Shown in pieces: positions 47,975-58,842 of a stretch of DNA of 64,000 bases. The position numbers were made by a program, and so were the translations under genes. Origin of the DNA: Breviolum minutum Mf 1.05b.01 (Eukaryota > Sar > Dinophyceae > Suessiales > Symbiodiniaceae); NCBI GenBank assembly GCA_000507305.1, contig DF239633.1:1-64000 (forward strand). Reading direction: 5' to 3'. The notes under the pieces are model-generated. The model searched no databases, was not told the DNA's origin, and saw only the letters and a list, made by a program, of their open reading frames with translations. Every line of letters starts with the position of its first letter. Positions within the stretch are counted from its first letter, which is position 1.

Positions 47975-50045
47975 GGCGGTCGGATTTTTTTCCCGGAGGG
48001 CCGTGCATGGGGATGCAAATTTTATGAGAAAATAACGTCAAAACACTGTAAATTACGATGTTTTATGGCTCCAACGTGTCTGAAACCTAGGTAAAACACA
48101 AGTTTTTACATTTGTGGGATAGACATTTAAAAAACATTAAGAAAACCAAAAAGAAACAAAGGAACATTAAGAACACCAAAAAGCAAAAGAACATTAAGAA
48201 AACCAAAAAGGAACAAAAAACTATTTGATCAGTAAGCTATTTGACTTCTCTGTAGGAGAGAAGCCATGGGGAAAACCAAACACCTCGAGAAAACCAAAAA
48301 CCAAAAAACCAAAACTTTTCAGAGAATGTTTGGTCTGAGGCTCATGTTTGGTTTTTTTTGGTTTTCCTCGAGTTTTTTTGGTTTTTTTTGGCCATGACCT
48401 TGAAAAAACTAAAGAAACTCATTTTTTTGGTTTTTTGGATAAATTGATGGTTAAAGACTTGTGAAAAACCAAAACAACTCAGGTCTTTTTTGGTTTTTTG
48501 CATGGATTGTTTTTACATGTCTTCTAAAAATCTGTCCAAAAAAACCAAAAAAGACCTGAGTTTTTTTGGTTTTTTTGGCTTACTTCAAGTAAGAGTTCCT
48601 TCAAAAAACCAAAAAAACCTTGAGTTTTTTTAGTTTTTTCAAGGTCATGACCAAAAAAAAACCAAAAAAACTCGAGGAAAACCAAAAAAAACCAAACATG
48701 AGCCTCAGACCAAACATTCTCTGAAAAGTTTTGGTTTTTTGGTTTTNNNNNNNNNNNNNNNNNNNNNNNNNNNNNNNNNNNNNNNNNNNNNNNNNNNNNN
48801 NNNNNNNNNNNNNNNNNNNNNNNNNNNNNNNNNNNNNNNNNNNNNNNNNNNNNNNNNNNNNNNNNNNNNNNNNNNNNNNNNNNNNNNNNNNNNNNNNNNN
48901 NNNNNNNNNNNNNNNNNNNNNNNNNNNNNNNNNNNNNNNNNNNNNNNNNNNNNNNNNNNNNNNNNNNNNNNNNNNNNNNNNNNNNNNNNNNNNNNNNNNN
49001 NNNNNNNNNNNNNNNNNNNNNNNNNNNNNNNNNNNNNNNNNNNNNNNNNNNNNNNNNNNNNNNNNNNNNNNNNNNNNNNNNNNNNNNNNNNNNNNNNNNN
49101 NNNNNNNNNNNNNNNNNNNNNNNNNNNNNNNNNNNNNNNNNNNNNNNNNNNNNNNNNNNNNNNNNNNNNNNNNNNNNNNNNNNNNNNNNNNNNNNNNNNN
49201 NNNNNNNNNNNNNNNNNNNNNNNNNNNNNNNNNNNNNNNNNNNNNNNNNNNNNNNNNNNNNNNNNNNNNNNNNNNNNNNNNNNNNNNNNNNNNNNNNNNN
49301 NNNNNNNNNNNNNNNNNNNNNNNNNNNNNNNNNNNNNNNNNNNNNNNNNNNNNNNNNNNNNNNNNNNNNNNNNNNNNNNNNNNNNNNNNNNNNNNNNNNN
49401 NNNNNNNNNNNNNNNNNNNNNNNNNNNNNNNNNNNNNNNNNNNNNNNNNNNNNNNNNNNNNNNNNNNNNNNNNNNNNNNNNNNNNNNNNNNNNNNNNNNN
49501 NNNNNNNNNNNNNNNNNNNNNNNNNNNNNNNNNNNNNNNNNNNNNNNNNNNNNNNNNNNNNNNNNNNNNNNNNNNNNNNNNNNNNNNNNNNNNNNNNNNN
49601 NNNNNNNNGGAAGAATCTTCAATATGACCCCATAATAAAAGAAACAACAAAATCCAAAATAAACAAATGAAAGAAATTAGACGATTTTATTCTTCTAAAT
49701 TCATTTAATGTAATGACATGGTCTGCACTACGGCTGCCTAGGGCACTTAAGTTACTTAATTTCTTCATTGCAACCAGAAAGAAGTACTATAATATATTCA
49801 AAAAAAGAATCAACTTTGACAAATTCGCTCAGTGAAATACAAACAAACGATTAGGTAACATAGTACAAGCGATCTGCACCATAGAACCCACGCTAATATT
49901 GAAGCAAAAAACTTGCGTTTTACCTAGGTTTCAGACACGTTGAAGCCATAAAACATCGTAATTTACGGTGTTTTAACGTTATTTTTTCATAAAAATTACA
50001 TCCCCACCAACGGCCGCTCTCTTTTTTTTTCCCATGCCGATTTTT
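47975..50045. mobile_element. ~2-kb foldback element with long inverted ends and nested palindromes
   Basis: Outer arms 47975-48105 and 49918-50045 are inverted copies about 85% alike ('aaaacactgtaaattacgat', 'gttttatggctccaacgtgt', 'ctgaaacctaggtaaaac'). Inside, 48299-48420 and 48622-48746 form a nearly perfect inverted pair of AACCAAAA-rich sequence, and the 201-bp spacer holds a third pair ('aactcaggtcttttttggtt' and its inverse at about 48540-48566). The interior continues into an 862-N gap. No transposase is visible, but the gap could hide one. Confidence 0.7.
48747..49608. other. Assembly gap, 862 N
   Basis: Starts at the end of a palindrome arm, consistent with hairpin-related assembly failure. 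Confidence 1.
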
Positions 50046-50053
50046 GTTGTTAT

Positions 50054-50309
50054 ACAGGGACCACATGAAATAGGACACCAACCCCAACAATGCACTACTA
50101 GTTGGTGGGTTCAACCTTGAACAATATTACAGTAGTCAAAATGGGAATCTTCCCCAAATAGGGGTCAACAGAAAAAAAATATTTGAAACCATCACCTAGA
50201 TTAATAAGGATTAAAATCCCTCAAAATTACCCATATATAGATTTGAATTTGCATTGTTTGTATCCCCCCAACAAAAAAAAACTGGTGATTATTTTAATGA
50301 TCCCTGTAT
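50054..50309. repeat. Family I MITE (copy 3) split by a family A MITE
   Basis: The left half 'acagggaccacatgaaatag', 'ccaacaatgcactacta' and right half 'aatccctcaaaattaccc', 'gtatccccccaacaaa', 'atgatccctgt' match family I. The family A copy occupies 50098-50199. Confidence 0.75.
50098..50199. repeat. Family A MITE, copy 16 (nested)
   Basis: CTAGTTGGTGGGTTCAACC start, 'aatcttccccaaataggggt', end GAAACCATCACCTAG. Confidence 0.85.
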
Positions 50310-50379
50310 ACATTAAATCCATTTTGGTTCTTTTGAAGATGGTGAATCTGCATCTTTCATTTCTTCTTTTAATAAATCT

Positions 50380-50516
50380 TCATGCGAACCCAACAAATCT
50401 TGATTGGGCCACAAAAGTCGACCACTTTTTCCGTGCCTGTCGGCCCAAGCTGCTAGCCATCTCCAGCAGTTCCACGATTTGGTGCCTTGGAAGCTGTGGC
50501 AATTCTTCCAAGGTTC
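50380..50516 (-). CDS. Candidate exon, Leu-rich helix
   Basis: The minus frame reads LEELPQLPRHQIVELLEMAS then SLGRQARKKWSTFVAQ before a stop at 50380. Helical and protein-like; it directly borders a family E MITE at 50521. A second minus frame is also open but less convincing. Confidence 0.4.
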
Positions 50517-50520
50517 CAAG

Positions 50521-50633
50521 TGGGGGTTTCCAAAAATAGGGATACCCCAAAATGGATGGTTTGTAATGGAAAACCCTATTTAAATGGATGACTTGGGGGT
50601 ACCCCTATTTTTGGAAACACCCAAGTCTTGTTA
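50521..50633. repeat. Family E MITE, copy 4
   Basis: TGGGGGTTTCCAAAAATAGG start, 'ctatttttggaaacaccca' end. Confidence 0.8.
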
Positions 50634-50652
50634 CTTGGAATCTGTAGAAGCT

Positions 50653-50776
50653 ACTGTTGGATGGCAACCAGAAATCCGGGATCCACTCACCAGTTGAGGT
50701 TGGTAATTTTTATCTCATGATTTAGAGGATTTTTATAGATTCCAGGTGGTTGGGAATGGGATTTCTGAACCATCAA
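50653..50776. repeat. Family F MITE, copy 5
   Basis: CTGTTGGATGGCAACCAG, 'caccagttgaggttggtaat', end 'gatttctgaaccatcaa'. Confidence 0.7.
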
Positions 50777-51099
50777 AAAGTAAGACAACCTTCTCATAAC
50801 ACCAACGTTGGGATAAGTTTGGAGTTGGAAGGGCTGAGGGTTGCGAGAGGCATGCTGCTGCAAAGGATTTGGATGTTTGCTTCGCGAGTTTCATACTTCA
50901 CAACGTGATTGAGCTTCCAAACACAACCACTGCTGTGGCCAACACGGCCTGACAAAAGGCTGTAGCTTTTGTCTATCAGCAAGGCAATCAGAAGCTAGTT
51001 TTCTCTACCCCATCTTAAGGAATATGAGTCAAACTGGATGATTTTTCCCATTTTAGGGGCTAAAGCGGTTAAAACATATTATGATTAAAAAAACTACCA

Positions 51100-51245
51100 C
51101 CGGCAACTTGTGAAATGAAACCCTTATGGAATCCCCACTTCCGCAACGCCTCGATCTTGGCCATGCCATCTGTCTCTGCAGCCGTGCCCGATGTGCCATT
51201 GGCGAGGGTGGGAGCACCCTGTGCACTGAGTGATGCTCGCAGTGA
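51100..51245 (-). CDS. Candidate exon, product unknown
   Basis: The minus frame reads ASLSAQGAPTLANGTSGTAA, ETDGMAKIEALRKWGFHKGF, ISQVAGG. GC-rich, protein-like; lies upstream (on the minus strand) of the candidate exons at 50380 and 47328. Confidence 0.4.
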
Positions 51246-51249
51246 GGCA

Positions 51250-52262
51250 AAAAAAAAACACCACAAAATCAAGGCAACCCAAAAAGCACCCAACACCGAA
51301 ACGCAGAGTACCAGACTACCATCATCTGCCTTAAAAAAAGAGATACAAGCGTTCGACCTTTCACACCCCCAACACACAGGAAATCACCCCAACATCACCG
51401 AAAATCACCCCCACTAGCCGACTTCCTACTACCGACAGGCTCAACGGAAACTTCGGGGGCGGCTGTAAAACTCTCAGAGCGGCCCACATAGATCCAAGCC
51501 TGATTCTGCTCCAGAGTCCTGGAACATTTTTCAGAATCAGCCCATTTTTGGTGCTGATTAAAAACTCAAATGTGATTCAAGTTGACTTGAAACTTGGCAA
51601 AAATGATCATCAATGATCATAGAAATGTTCAACCCCCCACGATGCGATCGGATTGTCAGTCACCAGCCTTTTGTTAAATTCTGGGGGGATGCCCCCCAAA
51701 CTAAAGCTTCATTGAATCCTGGTTGGGGAAACCAAATCTATCCAAATCATCATTTTCCAACCAACCGCGAACCAGGAGAAAAATCCAAATCCATCCAAAT
51801 CATCATTTTGTCACGAGAATCAGAATCAGTTTACAGATGTTTACTAAGCCAACAGAAAAAAAAACCTGCAAATTTCCACAAATCGTCTCCTGGAATTCCA
51901 ACTGGTGGCCTGCCGGGTGGTTCACGTTTTCAGCCCTTGAAAGGTCACCCATTTGTGCATGAAAAAGTGGTTGGTCACGACTTGAAGAACCGGAGATTTA
52001 TCTATCCTTTTTAATGATAATGCAGTAATACGTTATTATGTATGCTGATAGTATCTCCTCACTCACTGGGGCAACATATTGGAAGGAATTTCTTCGCATG
52101 AGTGGGGATATTCAGCTTCTGAGTTGGACAAAAAACTCTCAACCCTGTGACTTTGCAAAAATACATCTTTTCAGGGCCGCTCGCAAAGCCGCATGCTCAT
52201 CTTGGCCAAAATGATCCCCAGTTGACCCACGGAGAAAAAAACACTCGTAATTTCCATTCTAC
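51250..52262. other. No supported gene
   Basis: Contains a short direct repeat 'aaatccatccaaatcatcat' (51738, 51786). Open frame 51613-52014 (plus) looks non-coding. Confidence 0.4.
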
Positions 52263-52360
52263 TGGTTGGTTAAGAACAGGATCCATATAATAATGGTTTA
52301 TTATAATCCCCACATAACTGGGTATAGTCCCCTATACATATACAAAACACTAAACAACCA
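52263..52360. repeat. Family G MITE, copy 3
   Basis: TGGTTGGTTAAGAACAGG start, 'cataactgggtatagtccc', end ACACTAAACAACCA. Confidence 0.75.
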
Positions 52361-52489
52361 GGGTTTTTTTCATTGCTGCGGTCTCTTGAATCCAATGGCG
52401 CTGCCTCCTTGTGTGACAGCCCCAAAACAAAGAAAGTGAGCATGACTCCACTGTACATCTTCCATGTCGCCTGCAAACATGTGAAACTA

Positions 52490-53400
52490 CTACCGCCGTA
52501 CAAATCTCTTGACGTGCATATAGGAAGTTCCCGTTCGATGATAATCAGATTGTTGAAAGTCGATCGTAATGTGAGCTTCAGTTCGAGGAAGGTCAATGTT
52601 GTCAATCGAAAAATGTTTTGTAGCTCCATGAGCCGTTTGAGAAATCTGCATCAAGACCTCGTCACAGTGTAACAGAGTGGGTCGTATGGTGAAGCCCCCC
52701 CTTGCACCCTTGACTCCCAAGTGAGAAAGACATAGAGTTTGTCCACTGTATTCAATCGGTACAAGATGGTTTCCAAACAGCTTAGAAACGTACTTTAAAG
52801 CAAACTCGAAAACGCGAAGAGTCTGGTGCATCAATCTTGGTTGCAACGCTAAGCTTGGATCTGCTGGCCCTTCACCCACAAGTTTTTAAATCGGATTTGT
52901 ATTAAGCGAGCTGGCCACATTGACCGGTGGCAAGCAGTTTGTCGCCAAATAAAAATCGAGAAAAAGTTCCAAGTAAGTGATGCCTGGGTCGTCATCCTGT
53001 TTTTCCGGCGGCCACTGAAGTTTACACAGCCACATGATTAAACGTCGCGTGAAGGTCTCAGTGAAGTACATACACTTGATCAACTCCGGTGTGAAGTCGG
53101 GTATAGCCGGGCAAACACAGCGTTGTTTGGGCCATTTATTTAATGCATCAAAACGATCCACAAATGGCACTTCATTTTGATCTCCAAGTTTCGAAAAAGC
53201 AGTTTGAAAAGAGGCTACCATCCCAGTGATGTAGAGGAAAAAAATCTTCAAGGTTTCACTTTGTTGCTCATCAAACTTTTTAATTTGATTATGCATATTT
53301 GTAAAACCAGCCCCATCAGAGCACCAGCGGTCTAGGACATGGGTCATCAGAGGTTCGGTAAGAGCAATGAGGTTTGTCCTGTTTCGAAAAAAACCCCATA
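52490..53400 (-). pseudogene. Decayed 3' end of a second dinoflagellate-type non-LTR retroelement
   Basis: The minus frame from about 53400 reads 'NRTNLIALTEPLMTHVLDRW', 'ITYLELFLDFYLATNCLPPV', meets one in-frame TAA at 52886-52888, and continues 'ALQPRLMHQTLRVFEFALKY', 'TIRPTLLHCDEVL' to 52490. This mirrors the C-terminal domain of the intact element ('VSWYELLWSFQLSSGCRGVI', 'RFQCWAMCVKLTWTL'). No RT or RNase H is visible, so only the 3' end is left. Family assignment is by this resemblance. Confidence 0.55.
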
Positions 53401-53476
53401 ACGGATCTTCCCTCAAAAACCGCAAAATCGTCCCCAGACAACAAAGGCAGCAAGATTTTTCACGTTTCAAAAAAGG

Positions 53477-53674
53477 ATGGCAGCCAAGCACATGGTGACC
53501 AAAGAGGATTACGACCCCAACACGGCAACCAAAAAGACAATGGCAAAAGCAAAACGCGGAGGATTCATCAAGTATCCAAATCCTTTCATGACTGTGAAAG
53601 GCCCCAAAACCGATAACCCTCATGAAAAGCTGAAGGTAGGCAACAAATGCATGAAAGATCCGCACTTCGGCTGA
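53477..53674 (+). CDS. Candidate terminal exon, Lys/Pro-rich (up to 65 aa)
   Basis: The plus frame reads KHMVTKEDYDPNTATKKTMA, KAKRGGFIKYPNPFMTVKGP, KTDNPHEKLKVGNKCMKDPH, FG, stop. Regular codon use (AAG, ATC, GGC) suggests real coding, while the minus frame over the same bases is Cys/Phe-rich and looks like a shadow. Preceded by 'caaaaaag|GATGG'. Pro/Lys-rich short segments of this kind occur in ciliary proteins, but I cannot name the family. Confidence 0.4.
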   Translation: MAAKHMVTKEDYDPNTATKKTMAKAKRGGFIKYPNPFMTVKGPKTDNPHEKLKVGNKCMKDPHFG

Positions 53675-53689
53675 CCAACAAACCTTTCT

Positions 53690-53986
53690 GCCAGAATGAC
53701 CCCTAAGCGTTATATAGACACAACATCTAACCTGACCATCATCAAGTCGTGACGAAGTGAAAATCAAAATGGCTCCAAAAGATGTGAAGGGCATTCCAAG
53801 ACACTCTCCTGTGTCTTCCCCCAACACCTGATTTGCATGGACTTTCACTCCCTCGCTCTCTTTCTTCAGCACTGGAGCCTTTGGTTGTGAAGGCGCGGCT
53901 GCCACTTGCCACTGGTCAAAGCGCATTGCTTTTCCCTTTCCATGATGCGACTTCGCACCTCGGCCCGCTGGTTCGCTCTTGGGCAT
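53690..53986 (-). CDS. Retrocopied gene start downstream of a spliced-leader relic
   Basis: The ATG at 53986 lies 26 nt after the spliced-leader relic on the same strand. The frame reads MPKSEPAGRGAKSHHGKGKA, MRFDQWQVAAAPSQPKAPVL, KKESEGVKVHANQVLGEDTG and then turns less protein-like after about codon 75. The frame is open upstream to 54112 only because the leader relic happens to be in frame. Product not recognised; the 3' part is unresolved. Confidence 0.5.
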
Positions 53987-54012
53987 CACTAAGTGCCGTC
54001 TGTCGCTTGGAG

Positions 54013-54034
54013 CTTCAGCCAAAATGGCTACGGA
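54013..54034 (-). other. Relic dinoflagellate spliced leader
   Basis: The minus strand reads TCCGTAGCCATTTTGGCT then GAAG; the leader has CAAG at the end, so 21 of 22 positions agree. The leader is normally added to mRNAs by trans-splicing and is not encoded next to genes, so its presence here marks a reverse-transcribed mRNA that went back into the genome. Confidence 0.85.
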
Positions 54035-54787
54035 ATCCACAAAGCTTTGGGATTCCCAGGAAGAACATAATACGAAAATGTCATCCCTGGCAGTTTTTCT
54101 TCTGGGTCCCATATGGAATCGTAGGAAATTGATATCTCATCTGTTTAGGATCATTCGTGGCTCTTTCCAGTTGAATCCCGTTAACTGGACAAGTCCAATC
54201 TGCCATGGCATGCAAAAGGTGGTGCTACTTCAACGTACATTGTTTATCTATACATACGTACGTAAATCCATCCATACCGCATACTTCTTAAGGTTGCACA
54301 ACACGATGCACATTGCGACGCTGCGAAGCACGGACATGCGAAGAATGCCCCCAGTGAGATAGCAAAGCTTTGTTCATGGTAATAGAAGGACTGTTTTTTG
54401 CAAAGAGTTTCTTGGCTCATGAATATGAACCAAACAAAAAACATCTAGAATTTTGCTTACACAAAATTCAATCTCCAAAAAACCATGAGAAACAAAAAAT
54501 CAAAAAAATCCACTTCCCCATGTTCTGAACCAAACAACCAAAAAACAAGCTCCCTAAACAAGAAAAAATCCAACCAAAATCATCTTTTTCGCCATGCCAT
54601 TTCCCTGCCTTGTCTTTGCTTAAATCTGGAGCCGATGACCTTCACCGAAAGTGAAGCCGGTATTGAGAGGAAGGTAGTGGGAGAGGATATCATCCCAGTT
54701 AGCAAATGGTTAATAAACCCTATAAATGACCTTTTAAATGGGTGTCATTCTTCAAGATTCCAAGTCTTGTTATAATACTTAGAATCT

Positions 54788-54894
54788 CTAGTTGGTGGTT
54801 GAACCAACCCCTCTGAAAAATATTAGTTAAAATTGGAAATCTTCCCTAAGGTTCGGGGGTGAAAATGAAAAATATTGAAGAAACCACCACCTAG
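54788..54894. repeat. Family A MITE, copy 17
   Basis: CTAGTTGGTGGTTGAACCAA start, 'cttccctaaggttcgggggt', end GAAACCACCACCTAG. Confidence 0.85.
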
Positions 54895-55666
54895 ATAACC
54901 ATGGTTTGGTTAAAGTCCCCTAAGGGACCCCTTCCAAATGGGCTCTTCATGGCTGAAATAAACTGGGGTCATCCTAACCACGGATCCTAAATGGGATGAT
55001 CCTCCAAGTACCTGCTGGGCACCCCTGACGGCGAAGGAGATTGACCAATGACTGACGCGCAGGCAAGGGCGCGGGCGCAACACCAACCAACGGCTTAAAA
55101 CTCGTGGTTCTTTTTGAGAAGAAAAACGTTTGGCAAAGATTCCTGTGCAAATTTCCTATAATTTCTAAACCTGAATTTGTTGGTCATTTTGGGGGGGGAT
55201 TCCCTTACAATCACCACCATTTGGGGTTGACCAACCGGCGGTTTGGTCCTCATAATTTGCCCAGAAAGATGAATCGTTTGTTAAATAAAAACTGTTGAAT
55301 TCCTCCCTACCAAACAAAATCTCTACATACACAAATGGCTCCGTGACTCATCAAACTGAAGATGAATGATAAAAATCTGATAATATGATATATGGATTTT
55401 GGATTCGCATGCGTGCTGAAGTTCAGCAGAAAAAAATCCGCGGAGTGAGGCACTGTTCTAAGTGCCGACTTGTTAGGGGTGATAAGGCATCTGATGAAAC
55501 AATGGCATCTGCTGAAATGCCAAAGGTGACAAGCCATATCAAACACTACTTATGAGTCTGTAATTATATAAGCGGACCGTGTCGCTGAGCTTCACAGTGA
55601 TTCTGACTCAAATTTAATGCAAATCTTACTTACAGACAGCCAAAATTCAACCAAAACTCTAAACTC

Positions 55667-55760
55667 TACCCTCCAGGGAACTAACATATCCCCCTGATAA
55701 GGCATATTTGAAGATGATTTTCCTTTTCTTAGGTGGGATATGTTAGTTCCCTGGAGGGTA
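55667..55760. repeat. Family B MITE, complete copy 3
   Basis: TACCCTCCAGGGAACTAACA and its inverse at the ends; interior reads in the opposite order to the copy at 8953 ('gaagatgattttcctttt'). Confidence 0.9.
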
Positions 55761-55930
55761 AATTCCGCCCCTTCTTTTGCTTCAAAAAGAAATAAACCTG
55801 GTCCTAAAACACCACCACCGACGAGGACGGACGACGACCCAACCACCTGAGGTCCTGGGTGATACTGGAGCCTCGGGTCGGGTCACATCTCAAGGTTTCA
55901 GCCAAACCTCGTGGGGTGAGGTATCCAGGT

Positions 55931-56049
55931 ACCCTCCCTAAAACCTAACGAACTGGTCCCAACCAAAAAGGAAAGGAACTTGTCTTCAATCTTCAATTTT
56001 CAGGGGCTATGTATATATATATATATTATGTGAGTTTCAGGGAGGGTAG
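55931..56049. repeat. Family C MITE with (TA)n interior
   Basis: 'accctccctaaaacctaacg' at the left, 'tgagtttcagggagggta' at the right; 'tatatatatatatatta' inside. Confidence 0.75.
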
Positions 56050-56149
56050 AATTTGTTGCACATCCAATAAATTGAAGAAACGAAGAAAAAGCAATGCTTG
56101 TGATGTCGATGCCTGTTTCTTCATTGGTTGTTTTCATCGTTTGTTTGTA

Positions 56150-56308
56150 TCATGTCTTAGTTCCTTTTGGTAAACTCGCAGTGACATCATTTCGTCCTCC
56201 TTCAAAGCCTGAGGATCCCAAACAGAAACTATCTGGAGTGAAGGCGCCGTCTGTGCCTCGGGGATCCAATGTCATGAAGGACCAGGGATGCATGATCTCA
56301 TTTAGCAT
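56150..56308 (-). CDS. Candidate exon/ORF, 52 aa
   Basis: From ATG 56308 the minus frame reads MLNEIMHPWSFMTLDPRGTD, GAFTPDSFCLGSSGFEGGRN, DVTASLPKGTKT, stop. The plus frame over it is also open. Product unknown. Confidence 0.3.
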   Translation of the reverse strand: MLNEIMHPWSFMTLDPRGTDGAFTPDSFCLGSSGFEGGRNDVTASLPKGTKT

Positions 56309-56752
56309 CCCAAGTCACAAGTCATTTTCGGGGTCGGACACATCGAATCTAATGCGCCATTGCAGCGGAAATTTCATCCTAGAAAGGTGTCAGGAAACAC
56401 AGATAGTTCTGTGAAACCTTTCAAAATTGCAAAGGGAAGTGCTAACCAAAGGAATCATTTTTGATTGGGATCTTATCAACAAATTGTATGTGCCCAAACG
56501 ATTCTAGTGTATACCTTAGATACTCCTTATTCCTTAGATACTCCTTAGATCTAGCCCCCACCAAGTGACAGTGACCACCCAGTAACAGTGACCACCAGGT
56601 TTATTCCAATGCTTTAGTAAGGGCTGGTGCCCCGAAAAAATAGATCCAATGTATACCCTGTTCCCTTTTTGAAGCATTCAAAAAGTTTCTGAATCCAAGA
56701 AATCACCAACAGGACCCACGGTCCACGGACCCCGAAAAAAAACCTGAGTATC

Positions 56753-56896
56753 TATAAGGTGGGCCCCTACTAGTTATAAGTAGGGTCATAACCCCTATAA
56801 ATGGCCGAAAATAACTGGGGTAACTGGGGCTATTTCACCCTACTTATATGGGTTGAACACTCCATTTATAACTTGTAACTCGGCCCACCTTGTAAT
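56753..56896. repeat. MITE, 'AAGGTGGGCCCCTACTAG' family (family L)
   Basis: 'tataaggtgggcccctacta' at the left, 'aactcggcccaccttgta' at the right; inner 'ccctataaatgg' / 'ccatttata' pair. Degraded relatives follow family A copies at 31900 and 39506. Confidence 0.7.
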
Positions 56897-57097
56897 AGCT
56901 CGGTTGCAACTTACGGTAACGGGGGTCCGTTGGTAGACTCAAAGCTTGCCATCTGTTTCTGTCAAGTCACAGGTCCTGCCACCTCTTCCGCTGGAGGTGG
57001 AGCCAATGCCAAAGCGATGTTTCTGTCAAAGTGGTCCACAAGCAACAACGTCCACGGAGATTTTGGGGATGTCTCCCAAGAAGATATAATAACAACC

Positions 57098-57184
57098 ATA
57101 ATCATCACCATAAGCATATAATAACCATAATCATGACCATAATCATAAACACGATCATAACCATCACCACTACAGGGACAACAA

Positions 57185-57227
<43 letters not shown>

Positions 57228-57248
57228 AGCAGCATCATCATCATCGAG
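57098..57248 (+). repeat. Composite microsatellite: (CATAAT)-like, (ATC)n, (AGC)n
   Basis: 'ataaccataatcat' units, then about ten ATC units, six AGC units and five ATC units. Confidence 0.95.
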
Positions 57249-57299
57249 CGCCATAAACAAAAGGTAATCTTTCCACTCATGAAGATCGAATTCATTTTG

Positions 57300-58019
57300 C
57301 AGCACCTCCTAATTTGTGGTCTCAATCATGCCCCAACAAGAAGTCTGTCATTGTATTGTTTCTTACTGTTTTGTTCTCACTGCCGACACCTATCATGCAA
57401 TAAAACGGCAACCTTCAATGAGCTTTCATGAGAAGTTGAAACTCAAAAATGGCAGCATGGTTGTTGACTCGATACCATAAGAAGAAACACTCACTTCCCC
57501 CTAAAACTCACATGGCAAGCTGGAAAATCACCATTTTTTTAATAGGAAATATACATCTTCATTATTTCATTCATGGTTGACAATTTCCATTTAGTCATCG
57601 TAAAGTGTTCCGAGTTGTACTTGGCCCCATGGCTCATGAAAACAAGCCGCCAATTAGTTAGGGAAACAAACAGGAGCTCCCTCCATTATCAGTCCTGATA
57701 TTAGTGAGGTGCTCTTGCAATTCCTCCAAGGGCCTCCAACGGACAATTCGGAATTCGGTGCAAAAAAACACTCCCACCGACGCCAACAATGAAGGTGTTG
57801 GTTGGTTCAACGTTTTCAATTTTGGGGTGATGTTTATGGTGCAAAATTGGATGAAACCCACTGCCTAGTTGGAAAATGATCTGTTGCAAGTCATGTTAAT
57901 GATGTTAATGTCCCACACTCCACCTGGAGAGGTTGCGATCCTCGTTTTCTCCATCGCGATCAGCCTTTGCGATTTACAAGTCAAAAATCAAGGATTTTTT
58001 GGGGAGATCTCAACAAAAC
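57300..58019. other. No supported gene
   Basis: Short open frames at 57658-57889 (minus) and 57869-58084 (plus) lack clear texture or borders. Confidence 0.4.
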
Positions 58020-58142
58020 TACTGTTTGATGGAAGAAATCCCAAACAACTGCCTGGGATGTATATATACTGTAAAACCTTGTAAATAATGGGATAAACTA
58101 CCAACCTCAACTGGTTAGCCGGGATCTCTTCCATCAACAGTA
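58020..58142. repeat. Family F MITE, copy 6 (inverted)
   Basis: ACTGTTTGATGGAAGAAATC start, 'aaactaccaacctcaactgg', end 'ctcttccatcaacagta'. Confidence 0.75.
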
Positions 58143-58605
58143 TTGATCAACAACCTCACCTGAGAAAGTTTCCACAAAAAAAAACTCCGCGATTACTTGC
58201 TGGTCTACTTGGACGCGTTTAGGACAAATCAAGAGCAGTGACTCACTGCCCAGCCAATTCTGCCTATGTACCAGTAGGGGGTCGGGTCAAAACGGCTTAG
58301 AAATTTCAAAGTCCAAAATCCAAAATCCAAAACGGCGCCGGCTACAAAGTGAAGAATGGATACATGATATCTACATAAACTGCCAAAATCCCAAATCCAA
58401 AACTCTACCGAAAAGTCTGGATTTTGGATATGGTATATTTTGGATCTTGGATGGGTGAATTCCCTGACGGTGGGAACGTCCGAGGCTCGATTTTCCGGGG
58501 CCCCAGAAATCCGCGTTTGGTGTTTTTCTCCATCTCTTTTCCCGTTTGTGGTTTGTATTGTTTTGGTGGTCACGCATGCCGAAACCTGTTTTTTTGCAAG
58601 TCGTG

Positions 58606-58690
58606 GTTGCTGTCGTTGTTGTCCTTGTTGTCCTGATTATTGTTCTTCGTCTTGTTCTTCTTGTTGTTCTTCTTCTTCTTCTTGTTGTTC

Positions 58691-58758
<68 letters not shown>

Positions 58759-58799
58759 CTTGTTCTTGTTCGTTGTTGTTGTTGTTGTTGTTGTTGTTC

Positions 58800-58842
<43 letters not shown>

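Noticed and set aside
48601-49650. Open frames of about 300-350 codons across 48.6-49.65 kb
   Set aside because: They consist almost entirely of N.
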